NCBI GenBank assembly: GCA_020160915.1
Contig: JAIUPK010000007.1
Location: 62,001 to 126,000 of the forward strand
Direction: 5' to 3'
From: Actinomycetota bacterium
GTDB lineage: Bacteria; Actinomycetota; Actinomycetes; Actinomycetales; Microbacteriaceae
Length of the DNA stretch: 64,000 nt
Every line of letters begins with the position of its first letter. The stretch's first letter is position 1. The notes under the pieces were generated by a model. That model worked only from the letters and a program-made list of their open reading frames with translations, was not told the DNA's origin and made no database searches. Below, piece by piece: positions 26,286 through 34,344 of this stretch. A program made the position numbers and the translations under genes.

Positions 26286-27061
26286 GATGTCAGGCCCGTG
26301 ATCATCGCGACGACCTCGTTGTGGCTGGTTTCACTCAGGGGCTTGGTACCAACCTGAGTGCCGCGCCGCAGCACTGAGACGCGATCTGCAATGCGGAAGA
26401 CCTGGTCCATGTTGTGGCTGACTATGAGGATGGCAGCGCCACGTTCCTTGAGCTTGAGGATCAGTTGTTCGACCTTGGCCGTCTCAGCAACTCCCAGTGC
26501 CGCAGTGGGCTCGTCAAGGAGCACAAGCCCCGAAGCCCAGTGGGTTGCTCGGCATATTGCTACGGCTTGCCGTTGGCCGCCGCTGAGGTCGCTCAGAGTC
26601 GCTTTCGCCGACGGGATACGCACGTCAAGGGCGTCCACGAGCTCCTGGGTTTCGCGTGCCATCCGTTTGCGATCGAGAATTCGAAGGGGACCGGTGGTGA
26701 GCTCACGTCCGAGGAACATGTTCATGTAGACGGGCTGGTCGGGAACCAGCGCGAGATCCTGGTACACCACCTCTACGCCTCTCGCGCGGGCGTCTGACGC
26801 GTCACGGAAGTCGACCGGCTCGCCATTCAGCCAAATCTCCCCTTCCGACGGTTGATACAGGCCCGAGATGATCTTGATCAGAGTCGATTTCCCGGCGCCA
26901 TTGTCGCCGACCAGCGCAACAATTTCGCCCGCGGCAACCTCAATGTCAAAGCGCTTGATGGCTACGACTCCGCCGAAGTTCTTATGAATACCCACCAGAC
27001 GAAGTGGCACATCGGACTTGCCAAGAGTTGCTTCAGACGCGCGGTCGAGTGGAAGAGTCAT
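26282..27061 (-). CDS. Sugar-type ABC importer ATP-binding protein (single domain)
   Basis: A 259-residue ATPase with Walker A GDNGAGKST, Q-loop YQDLALVPDQ, signature LSGGQRQ, Walker B VLLDEPTA and the switch His in SHNMDQVF. The single-domain form (FrcA-like) rather than the double RbsA form matches the ribose-type permease and binding protein in the same operon. I start at the ATG at 27061, which overlaps the YhfX-like stop as ATGA; an ATG four codons earlier (27073) is the alternative. Confidence 0.93.
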   Translation of the reverse strand: MTLPLDRASEATLGKSDVPLRLVGIHKNFGGVVAIKRFDIEVAAGEIVALVGDNGAGKSTLIKIISGLYQPSEGEIWLNGEPVDFRDASDARARGVEVVYQDLALVPDQPVYMNMFLGRELTTGPLRILDRKRMARETQELVDALDVRIPSAKATLSDLSGGQRQAVAICRATHWASGLVLLDEPTAALGVAETAKVEQLILKLKERGAAILIVSHNMDQVFRIADRVSVLRRGTQVGTKPLSETSHNEVVAMITGLTS

Positions 27062-28287
27062 GCCTGGGTCCATTTCGTTTCGGAGGAAGTCGACGGGGTG
27101 AGCGGTGCTGAGCCATCGGCCGCCCAGACGCCCTCGACGTGGGGCATGCCACGGGAGATCCCGGAGATGGCTGCTGTCAGTGCGCGCGTGACAAACACCT
27201 GCGCACGGAATCCAAAGATGACGGTGTCGCCCACCGCGACCTTGGAGCCCTCCGGCAGTGGGATGGCAGCGTAGTAGTCGATCGCCTCGGCCGCAGGCAT
27301 CTCAACCGCCACAGGCTCGATGTCGGCCGGGTCAACGCCAGGTGCGACGATCAGGGCTGATGTGGGCACTCCGCCAAGCACCGGGTCGACGTAGAGGCCT
27401 CCCCCGAAGACATACGCCCGGCCGTTGTGGAGATGCGAAACCTCACTCACGTACGCGATAGCCGGTTCCTCAACCAGGTCGTGCACAGCATGCAACGGGG
27501 TTGTCCCCGTGAGCCCGTGGCCAGGTTCCACCTGAGTCGCCCCGGCCTCGGCCAGGTCACTGAGTATGGATACTGACGTTGTGCCCGGCGCGTTGACCTG
27601 CAGCCCGCTTCGACCGGAGGCAATCAGCCGATCACGGGCGTGAATCAGCGTCGCACGATTGTGCGTCGCTCGCGCGGTGCCCGTTGCTCGGTCGAACAGC
27701 GTCGCGGGAAATGTCGTAACCCCTGCAACCCTGACTCCGGGGATTGAGTCGATCTGATCGGCCTCCGCCTCCACGTTGTCGATCGCGAAGCCGCCCTCGT
27801 GGCCGACATAGAACTGGTCGCCGGGCGCGACAACACGCAGCAGCACATCCTGGACCCGACCGTTGGCCAGTGCGGATGCACCTGCTTCGAACGCCTTGGT
27901 CTCGTTGAAGACAGTCCAATACAGCGGGTTGAGGGATGCCGCTATCGCAGCTTCGTGTCGTGGGATCTGCACAAGGTGCCCCAGGTGTCCGATTCCGAGG
28001 CCTCCGGCCGCCGCCGCAACCGCGCATTGGAGGTCGACCGCGACCGCGTGACTGATGCCGGATTCGACGAGCACCCGGGATATGTCGGGGTTGCGCCCAA
28101 TCTGTTTCGTCATTGCGAAGGGAGTCAAGCCAAGCCGTGAGCACTCCGCGACGAACGCCGTCGCGTTGCGGCCAACGGCGTCGGAGTCAATGGCGTAGCA
28201 ATTCGGGGGCAGTTGGCCTGTGGAATGAAGGGACGCGATGGTCGCAAGAAACGTGGGATTGCGGCGACGAAGCAGTTCGAGAAACAT
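27058..28287 (-). CDS. YhfX-type PLP-dependent enzyme (alanine-racemase-like fold)
   Basis: A 409-residue fold-type III PLP protein similar to E. coli YhfX. The N-terminal barrel carries the presumed PLP lysine in PFAMTKQIGRNP, and later YVFGGGLYVDP and a C-terminal beta domain. Fold-III enzymes are amino-acid racemases, decarboxylases and D-threonine-aldolase-like lyases; the YhfX reaction is not known. The E. coli gene sits in the yhf operon with php, the phosphotriesterase-like gene, and a php relative is also in this operon. It starts 7 bp after the permease stop with AGGACC upstream. Confidence 0.85.
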   Translation of the reverse strand: MFLELLRRRNPTFLATIASLHSTGQLPPNCYAIDSDAVGRNATAFVAECSRLGLTPFAMTKQIGRNPDISRVLVESGISHAVAVDLQCAVAAAAGGLGIGHLGHLVQIPRHEAAIAASLNPLYWTVFNETKAFEAGASALANGRVQDVLLRVVAPGDQFYVGHEGGFAIDNVEAEADQIDSIPGVRVAGVTTFPATLFDRATGTARATHNRATLIHARDRLIASGRSGLQVNAPGTTSVSILSDLAEAGATQVEPGHGLTGTTPLHAVHDLVEEPAIAYVSEVSHLHNGRAYVFGGGLYVDPVLGGVPTSALIVAPGVDPADIEPVAVEMPAAEAIDYYAAIPLPEGSKVAVGDTVIFGFRAQVFVTRALTAAISGISRGMPHVEGVWAADGSAPLTPSTSSETKWTQA

Positions 28288-28294
28288 ATCGGTC

Positions 28295-29272
28295 CTATGA
28301 GTTCTTCTTGCCGCGGAGCGAGAACGAGACCGCGATGAGGATAATTGCGCCCCGCACGATCATCTGCTGCGAGACGTTCAAGCCAGCAAGGATCAGCCCG
28401 TTGTTGATCATGCTCATCAAGAGGCTTCCGATGAGTGCGCCCACGACCGTTCCCTTGCCGCCGAACAGGCTCGTTCCTCCGACGATTGCCGCGGCGATGA
28501 CGGTCATCAGGTCGGTTTCTCCCAGCGTGTAGCGGGCGCCCTGCAAGCGGCCCGCGTACAGCAAGCCGGCGAGTGCCGCGGTCATTGCGGAGCCCACAAA
28601 CACCATCATCTTGACGCGGTTGACTTTGATTCCACTGACTCGTGCGGCGGATGCGTTGTTGCCGACCGCGAGCACGTGAGCCCCGTACCGGCGCTGGCGG
28701 AGGAGGTGCCATCCCACCAGCACGGCACCTGCGGTCCAGAACAGGAGGATCGGGATCCCCAGAATCGAGCCACCTCCGAAGATGAACACAAAGACATCAT
28801 CGGTAACCGGCACGGACTGCAGGTCCGTCAGTTGACGCGCGAGACCGGACACCAGCCCCATGCTCGCCAGGGTCACGAGGAAGGAAGGGAGGCGCAACCA
28901 GGTTATGAAGACTCCATTCACAGCCCCAACGGCTGCCCCGACCGCCAGACCCGCTAGTGCTCCGAGCCACCATTGATGCGTGGCCTGGAGCACGATGGCG
29001 GCCGTCAATGCCGAGAGAGCTACCGTCGAGCCAATGGAGAGGTCGATCTCGCCAGTGCTCAGTACGAACACGAGGCCAATCGCCATGACGGTGATGGGAG
29101 CGGCCTGAACGACGATATTGGTCAGGTTGGTCGCGGTCAGGAAGTACTGCGTCTGGGTGACCGCAAAGAAGAGGAACACGACGGCGAAGCCGATGTAGAC
29201 GACGTAATTGCTCCAATCGACCCGCTTCAGACGCGCGGCGAAGCTCGTGGACTGTGCGGTGACACCGCTCAT
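28295..29272 (-). CDS. Ribose/sugar-type ABC importer permease (RbsC-like)
   Basis: A 325-residue inner-membrane protein with 8-10 hydrophobic helices and family features: LTNIVVQAAPITVMAIGLVFVLSTGEIDLS near the N-terminus and SLFGGKGTVVGALIGSLLM near the C-terminus. Its ATG overlaps the ROK kinase stop by 4 bp. It works with the ATPase and the binding lipoprotein of the same operon to import an unidentified small solute. Confidence 0.93.
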   Translation of the reverse strand: MSGVTAQSTSFAARLKRVDWSNYVVYIGFAVVFLFFAVTQTQYFLTATNLTNIVVQAAPITVMAIGLVFVLSTGEIDLSIGSTVALSALTAAIVLQATHQWWLGALAGLAVGAAVGAVNGVFITWLRLPSFLVTLASMGLVSGLARQLTDLQSVPVTDDVFVFIFGGGSILGIPILLFWTAGAVLVGWHLLRQRRYGAHVLAVGNNASAARVSGIKVNRVKMMVFVGSAMTAALAGLLYAGRLQGARYTLGETDLMTVIAAAIVGGTSLFGGKGTVVGALIGSLLMSMINNGLILAGLNVSQQMIVRGAIILIAVSFSLRGKKNS

Positions 29273-30213
29273 GGGGTTGTGCCTTTCTGGTTCGAGTGGA
29301 AGACCGTCAGGGCGAGTTGGATAGCGCCGAGAACAGGTGCGCGGTGGCCGAGTTCACTTGTTCGAAGATCGAGGATCACACCGTATCGTTCGAGCCACCT
29401 CTCGAGCAGGGGCAGGAGGTCTGGACGTGAGCCAATCCCGCCACCGAGCACGAACACTTCGGGGTCGAGCACAGCGTTGACGGCAACCAACGCTCGGGCG
29501 ATCCACTGCGCTTCAGTGTCAACCGACGCCTGCGCGGCGGGATCCCCCGCGGCGGCCAATGCGAAGACTTCCTCAGTGCTTATTCTTCGAGTTGTTGCAT
29601 CCGCATAGCGTTGGACGATCGCGTCACCAGCGGTGACCTCCTCCAGCGGACCGCGGACGTGGTTCGCTGCGTCCAATGGGTCCGCGCCGAACGGCAGGAA
29701 TCCGATCTCCCCAGCGGCGCCCCGACCTCCGCGCACCACACCGCCGTTCGCGATGATTCCCATACCGATTCCTGTGCCGATCGACACGAACACGAAGTCA
29801 CGGTGGGCGAGACCAAGTCCGTGGTGCAGTTCACCCATCGCCGCGACATTGACATCGTTGTCGAGCACGACCGGATGCCCCAGTCGCTCGGAGAGTTCCG
29901 ACACGAAGGAGTGGTCAAGGTCGGCGAGATTCGGGGCGAGTTCGAAGGCGCTGCCTGAACTGTCCGGCACACCTGCCCCGCCGATGCCAGTTACCGCAAT
30001 CTGCTCAGCATCCAGTCCAGCTTGGGTAACGAGGTTCGCAACCACCGTCACTAGCTGTTCGGCGACACCCCTGCCCAACACATGCGTTGCGACTCGCGTC
30101 TCGGCAATGATCGTGCCAGCCGACGTTGCAAGACCGGCACGGATCTTGGTGCCACCGAGGTCGACGCCGACGACGAAATCTCGCGAGGAGGCACTCGTCA
30201 ACGTTCCGGTCAT
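29269..30213 (-). CDS. ROK-family sugar kinase
   Basis: A 314-residue kinase with the phosphate motif DLGGTKIRAG near residue 17, the catalytic-base motif DNDVNVAAMGE and the ROK region GGRGAAGEIGF. The zinc-binding GH/CxCGxxGC cluster of glucokinase and NagK-type ROK proteins is not seen, so this is a zinc-free subtype. There is no HTH, unlike the divergent ROK regulator. It is ATGA-coupled on both sides (phosphotriesterase-like gene and permease). It probably phosphorylates the imported compound. Confidence 0.9.
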   Translation of the reverse strand: MTGTLTSASSRDFVVGVDLGGTKIRAGLATSAGTIIAETRVATHVLGRGVAEQLVTVVANLVTQAGLDAEQIAVTGIGGAGVPDSSGSAFELAPNLADLDHSFVSELSERLGHPVVLDNDVNVAAMGELHHGLGLAHRDFVFVSIGTGIGMGIIANGGVVRGGRGAAGEIGFLPFGADPLDAANHVRGPLEEVTAGDAIVQRYADATTRRISTEEVFALAAAGDPAAQASVDTEAQWIARALVAVNAVLDPEVFVLGGGIGSRPDLLPLLERWLERYGVILDLRTSELGHRAPVLGAIQLALTVFHSNQKGTTP

Positions 30214-31283
30214 GCGTGACCCATCGTCAGCAAGCGCAGGGGATTGCCATGCACGAGCAGTGTCGCGTCCCCGCGGGACAGTCCCAGCTCTTCGGCAAGC
30301 GGCATGAAGACTGAGCCAAGGTATCCGTAGCCCCACTGACCATGGGTCGTCGGATTGAGGTAGACCTCGGCGCCGGTGAGATCCTGGGAGACGAGAAGTT
30401 GGGATGCATACCCACGTGCCGCGAGTTCGACCAGTCGGGATGCACGCGACTGGTCAGCTCGGTAGTAGGCGCGTTTGCCGAACTCGCCCTCCTGATCGCG
30501 CGCTGACGCTGGGGCAAGGAAGAAGTCCCAGAACTGCTTGCCCACGGTGTCGAATGCGACGTTTACGCCAGTGTCGAGGACCCGAATGACGTAATCGAGG
30601 TCGGGCTGGATGTCCATGTGGCCAATCACGACCCGTGAGAAGTCGGCGCCCTCCTCTGCCAGTATCTCCAGTTGTTCGAGAGCCATGGTGCCGTGCGTAG
30701 TGTGGGTGGCCAGTGACACTCCGGTCGTTCGGTGAGCTCGGGCGGCGGCTCTGAGGCACTTCTCTTCGTGTGGCGAGATTGCTCCGAGTCCGGTCGCCTG
30801 CTCGCCGAGGATCCCCGCTCGCACCGAGCTCGACCCGATTCCGGATGTCACGTCGAGGATGAATCGTTCGGTTAGTTCGTCGAGGCTTGCCTCCGCGCTC
30901 CATCCCGGGCTGTACGGCTCGAGGTAGACAGCACTGCCCGCCACGATGTGGACCCCGGACCGGCGAGATGCCTCCTGGAGGATGGGAAGGTTCTCACCGA
31001 GGGGGGTGCGACCGACCACGTTGTATGGGCTCAGGTCGACAACAGTGTTGTAGCCGAGAGCCTTGAGCGAGCTCAATGCGCCAACGGCCTGTCGAACCTG
31101 ATCCTCGACGTAAAGAGGATCGTTCGGGTCCACTTGCAGGTCACTGGAATCAGTGAGCGTCTCCAATCGTCCGCCGGAGAGCCACGGTCCTGGCACCAGA
31201 GACGTGATGTGCTCGTGGTGCAGGACGTTCTCGATGACACTGGGGTCGATGTCGCCCAGGACCGTGCGAACGGTCGGCCTCAT
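30210..31283 (-). CDS. Phosphotriesterase-family metal-dependent hydrolase (Php-like)
   Basis: A 357-residue TIM-barrel hydrolase. Metal ligands are visible in order: HEH (H23, H25), a Glu in ILGEQATG at the place of the bridging Lys/Glu, His in LATHTTHGT and VIGHMD, and Asp in LVSQDLTG. Relatives are lactonases and the E. coli Php protein of unknown reaction. AAGGAG before the ATG at 31283 decides the start. It follows the binding-protein gene after a stable hairpin (31317-31356). A lactone, ester or amide substrate is plausible. Confidence 0.9.
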   Translation of the reverse strand: MRPTVRTVLGDIDPSVIENVLHHEHITSLVPGPWLSGGRLETLTDSSDLQVDPNDPLYVEDQVRQAVGALSSLKALGYNTVVDLSPYNVVGRTPLGENLPILQEASRRSGVHIVAGSAVYLEPYSPGWSAEASLDELTERFILDVTSGIGSSSVRAGILGEQATGLGAISPHEEKCLRAAARAHRTTGVSLATHTTHGTMALEQLEILAEEGADFSRVVIGHMDIQPDLDYVIRVLDTGVNVAFDTVGKQFWDFFLAPASARDQEGEFGKRAYYRADQSRASRLVELAARGYASQLLVSQDLTGAEVYLNPTTHGQWGYGYLGSVFMPLAEELGLSRGDATLLVHGNPLRLLTMGHA

Positions 31284-31316
31284 GACAACTCCTTGGTTGG
31301 ATGCTGGTAAAGAAGT

Positions 31317-31356
31317 CCGGATCTGGGTCGATGCTGGCACACCGACCCAGATCCGG
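31317..31356 (-). terminator. Intercistronic hairpin between binding-protein and phosphotriesterase-like genes
   Basis: A perfect 14-bp stem (31317-31330 with 31343-31356) and 12-nt loop, lying between the stop of the binding lipoprotein and the ribosome site of the next gene. In ABC operons such elements stabilise or partly terminate the transcript, so that the binding protein is made in excess. Confidence 0.7.
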
Positions 31357-31366
31357 AGATGCAGTG

Positions 31367-32497
31367 CTACTGGTTCGTCACACTGGCCGGCGGCTCGGTG
31401 CCGTAGTCGGCCTTCCACGCCTCGACCAGGTTGTCAGCCGTAACACCAGTCGGCTGGCTGGCGACTAGTTCGGGTGCGGTCTTGCCGAGAAGTCCGTACG
31501 CACCAGCGATCGCGAGTCCCTTTCCGATACCGATGGAGCCGTTGCCAACCAACCCAACGACGTTGCCGCCAGAGAGCATGTCGGCTGCGAGTGTTGTGTC
31601 GAGGTCGTTCGTGACGACCTTCACATCCGACCGGCCGGCGTCCCTCAGTGCTGCCACCACGCCTTGAGCGGCGGTCGCCCACGGAACATAGATGCCCTTG
31701 AGGTCCGGGTGCTTCGCGATCATCGCTGCCGCGATCTCCTGGGTCTTGGCTTCGTCGGTGAATCCTTCTTCAGCCACGATCTTCTCGTCCGGGTACAGGA
31801 ATGCGGTCCACGCCTTGAACGATTCGTCCCGCTGGTTGGTGAACCAGAAGTCTGCATCGTGGTACATGTAGCCAACCTCACCGGTGCCGCCCAGCGCCTC
31901 TCCGAGTAGCTGCGCGTTGAGCTTGCCTGCGGCGGCGAGGTCTTCAGTCACAATCGAGACGAACTGGTCGCCAGCACTGTAGTTCGCTGGCGGCGTGGTC
32001 ATGATGACCAGCTTGACTCCGGCGTCGACCGCCGGCTGGAAGGTCGCCTCAGCCGAAGTCGGGTCCACCGCGGTCGCCACGATGATGTCAGGGTTGAGTG
32101 CCAGAACCGTCTGAAGGTTGTTGGCCTGGGTTGCAGCGTCGAACCCCGCCTGCGTGCTCGCAACAACCTTGATCCCGAGCTGATCGAACTCGGCGGTCGC
32201 ACCCTTCTCGACGGCTGTCACGAATTCGGACGACGTGTGCCAGACAAATGCTGCCGTGAAGGTTCCGTCCTTGATCTGGGACATCTCGTCGGCGGTGAGC
32301 GAGAGTTCATCCAGTGCACCCGGGATCTCACCGTTGGGTCCGGTGAACTCAAGGCTCGGCTCAGCGGCCGGCGACTCGGGAGTCGCGTCGACCCCTGTGG
32401 TGGTGGATGCACATCCACCAAGGGCGAGCGCCACTACGAGAGCCGCGGCAGTGATCGCACCGCGATGGCGTCGGGCGACGGGGTTTAGTGATTGCAT
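31367..32497 (-). CDS. Sugar-type ABC importer substrate-binding lipoprotein
   Basis: A 376-residue type I periplasmic-binding protein (ribose family). The signal peptide ends in lipobox LALGGC (Cys ~29), followed by a Thr/Pro linker and a two-lobed domain with NLQTVLALNPDIIVATAVDPT and LKGIYVPWATAAQGVV. First gene of the seven-gene operon on this strand. The ATG at 32497 is preceded by GGAAGG at somewhat long spacing. The upstream 230 bp hold the divergent promoter with the ROK regulator. Confidence 0.92.
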   Translation of the reverse strand: MQSLNPVARRHRGAITAAALVVALALGGCASTTTGVDATPESPAAEPSLEFTGPNGEIPGALDELSLTADEMSQIKDGTFTAAFVWHTSSEFVTAVEKGATAEFDQLGIKVVASTQAGFDAATQANNLQTVLALNPDIIVATAVDPTSAEATFQPAVDAGVKLVIMTTPPANYSAGDQFVSIVTEDLAAAGKLNAQLLGEALGGTGEVGYMYHDADFWFTNQRDESFKAWTAFLYPDEKIVAEEGFTDEAKTQEIAAAMIAKHPDLKGIYVPWATAAQGVVAALRDAGRSDVKVVTNDLDTTLAADMLSGGNVVGLVGNGSIGIGKGLAIAGAYGLLGKTAPELVASQPTGVTADNLVEAWKADYGTEPPASVTNQ

Positions 32498-32618
32498 CGT
32501 TCTGTGAACCTTCCAGTGTGGGGATGAGCCGGAGACGCTGCGGTCATCATCAGGTGCCATGAACGTCGTTAATCTCCGGTGACTAACTTGTGGAACATTT
32601 TGATTTCAATCCGCAACT

Positions 32619-32633
32619 AAAGTCAAGAACTTT
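32619..32633. promoter_or_regulatory. Small inverted repeat in the ROK regulator/ABC operon spacer
   Basis: AAAGT-CAAGA-ACTTT in an AT-rich pocket of the 229-bp divergent spacer (32498-32726). It is a candidate site for the ROK regulator, but short repeats of this size can occur by chance. Confidence 0.35.
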
Positions 32634-32726
32634 CTTTGTGCTTCTGCTCCCGGGGGCGAGAACTCGCGCGCAATGCCCGCAGAAATGTTGTATTTGTAAC
32701 CACATCGGTTCTAAAGTGGTCGCACC

Positions 32727-33923
32727 ATGGTTCAGGACACTCGCGCTTTGAACCGCGGTGCCGTACTTGCTGAAGTACTTCGCTCCCGTCCCGTGAGTAG
32801 GAAGCTTGTCGCTTCACGGACGGGCATTTCGGCTGCAACGGTCACCCGAGCCGTCGACTCGCTCATCGCCGAAGGCATCCTCAGAGAAGGCGACGAACTC
32901 GTCGTGGAGAGCCGGGGTCGACGAGCTGTCCCGCTCGATCTGGTTGCGGATCGCTCGTACGTTGCCGGTATCGATCTGGGTGCCTCGAACATGCGGTACA
33001 TCGTGTCGGACCTACTCGCGAATCCGATCGCAGCGGGTGAGATTGTGACGCCGAGAGACCTCGGGGCAACCCAACTCGCCCACTGGGTTGCCGAGGAGCT
33101 ACGCCGCCTACGCGCGGACGCGTGGCCGCCCATCACGGAGGTGTCGCTGGGCCTCCCCGGTGCCGTGAGCGCGACCGGGGACATGGTCTCAAATGCGCCA
33201 AACCTCGAGGTCGTCGAGGATCCGGAGTTTCTGAGCAGCCTCGTTGGCGCCCTCGGCGTGGATGTTCAGATCGACAACGACGCGAATTTTGCGCTACTGG
33301 GCGAACAGCGTTTTGGCGCAGCGCGGAACATGCCGATGGCCGGCATGCTGACTCTGGGCGCGGGCTTGGGCGCTGGCTTGTCGATCAATGGCCAGATCCT
33401 TCGCGGAAAGCACGGCCTCGTCGGGGAATTCGGGCAGCTTCCCGTCGGACCGCTCGGAACTCGCCTTGAGCACCTCGTGACGGGGCCTGGAATCATGCGC
33501 CGTGCGGCTGAAGCGGGCGTCGTATTCGCGACTCCCGCCGACCTATTCACCGATGATGCGGTCGGGTCAGTGGCCGCCCTGCGGACCCATTTCGACCATG
33601 CATTGCTCATAGTTCTCACCGCAATCGCAGTCTCGAGCGAGCCTGAGGTGATCGTTCTGGGTGGCGGAATCTCCAATTCCCTTCTGGGCAGCCTCTCCAG
33701 GTATGAGGATTCACTTAGGCAGAATCTCCGGGTCGCTCCCCGTCTGACGCTCGCGGAACTAGGTGACTACTCCGGTGCGGCGGGGGCTATCGTGTCGAGC
33801 CTCCAAGCGGTCTATTCGAAACTGGGCGTCGATGCACTGGCGCTGGCCGACCTTCCTGCAGCGCACTCCCTCAACGCTCAGACGATCGCAGCGGTGCACA
33901 ACTCGCCAGCAGTTCCCAGGTGA
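32727..33923 (+). CDS. ROK-family transcriptional regulator (NagC/XylR-like)
   Basis: A 398-residue repressor. A winged HTH (residues ~15-65, VSRKLVASRTGISAATVTRAVDSLIAEGIL) is followed by a ROK sugar-kinase-like domain with DLGASNMRYIV, DNDANFALLGE and LGGGISNSLLG. The zinc motif is again absent. Divergent from the ABC/kinase/hydrolase operon, whose expression it most likely controls in response to the imported compound or its phosphorylated form. Confidence 0.9.
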   Translation: MVQDTRALNRGAVLAEVLRSRPVSRKLVASRTGISAATVTRAVDSLIAEGILREGDELVVESRGRRAVPLDLVADRSYVAGIDLGASNMRYIVSDLLANPIAAGEIVTPRDLGATQLAHWVAEELRRLRADAWPPITEVSLGLPGAVSATGDMVSNAPNLEVVEDPEFLSSLVGALGVDVQIDNDANFALLGEQRFGAARNMPMAGMLTLGAGLGAGLSINGQILRGKHGLVGEFGQLPVGPLGTRLEHLVTGPGIMRRAAEAGVVFATPADLFTDDAVGSVAALRTHFDHALLIVLTAIAVSSEPEVIVLGGGISNSLLGSLSRYEDSLRQNLRVAPRLTLAELGDYSGAAGAIVSSLQAVYSKLGVDALALADLPAAHSLNAQTIAAVHNSPAVPR

Positions 33924-33927
33924 GCCC

Positions 33928-33957
33928 GCGGACTGGACGAGATGATGACCAGTCCGC
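33928..33957. terminator. Bidirectional terminator between ROK regulator and HTH gene
   Basis: GCGGACTGG (33928-33936) pairs with CCAGTCCGC (33949-33957) over a 12-nt loop. It sits exactly between two convergent stops (33923 and 33962). Confidence 0.7.
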
Positions 33958-33961
33958 ACAC

Positions 33962-34240
33962 TCAGCGCGAGTTCGCGAAGGTCGCGAGCAGCTCGCCGAT
34001 GCGATGGTCGCGGTCGAGCGGGTGGCGTAGCGGCATCTCGGGCTTGAGCCGGTAGACGTTGCGGCGCCCGTCGCGCTCGCGCTCGAGGTAGCCCGCCTCC
34101 TCCAGCTCGGAGACGATGCGCTGCGCAGCACGCTCGGTGATGCCGACCAGGTTCGCCACCTCACGCAACCGCACATTGGGGTTCTCGGCGACACACAGGA
34201 GTACGTGCGCGTGATTGGTGAGGAAGGTCCACTGGGCCAT
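33962..34240 (-). CDS. Small winged-HTH regulator, divergent from dab operon
   Basis: A 92-residue MarR/ArsR-like DNA-binding protein: WTFLTNHAHVLLCVAENPNVRLREVANLVGITERAAQRIVSELEEAGYL and a basic wing (RERDGRRN). It has no effector domain. The ATG at 34240 follows GGAGG closely; an in-frame ATG at 34264 with GGGGGAA upstream is an alternative giving 100 residues. The divergent spacer carries a 40-bp inverted repeat (34288-34327), so it is the probable regulator of the inorganic-carbon operon. Confidence 0.85.
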   Translation of the reverse strand: MAQWTFLTNHAHVLLCVAENPNVRLREVANLVGITERAAQRIVSELEEAGYLERERDGRRNVYRLKPEMPLRHPLDRDHRIGELLATFANSR

Positions 34241-34287
34241 GCCTCCATTGTGCACCGGCGTCATCTGATTCCCCCGACTTGATTCAC

Positions 34288-34327
34288 GACATTCAAAGTG
34301 TGCTATACATTTCGTGTATTGAATGTC
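34288..34327. promoter_or_regulatory. Inverted-repeat operator between HTH regulator and dab operon
   Basis: Perfect outer arms GACATTCAA (34288-34296) and TTGAATGTC (34319-34327), with an inner repeat ATACA/TGTAT (34305-34319). It ends 17 bp before the dabB start and starts 47 bp before the HTH gene, where both promoters must lie. Confidence 0.72.
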
Positions 34328-34344
34328 AGCCTTAAGGAGAGCGG

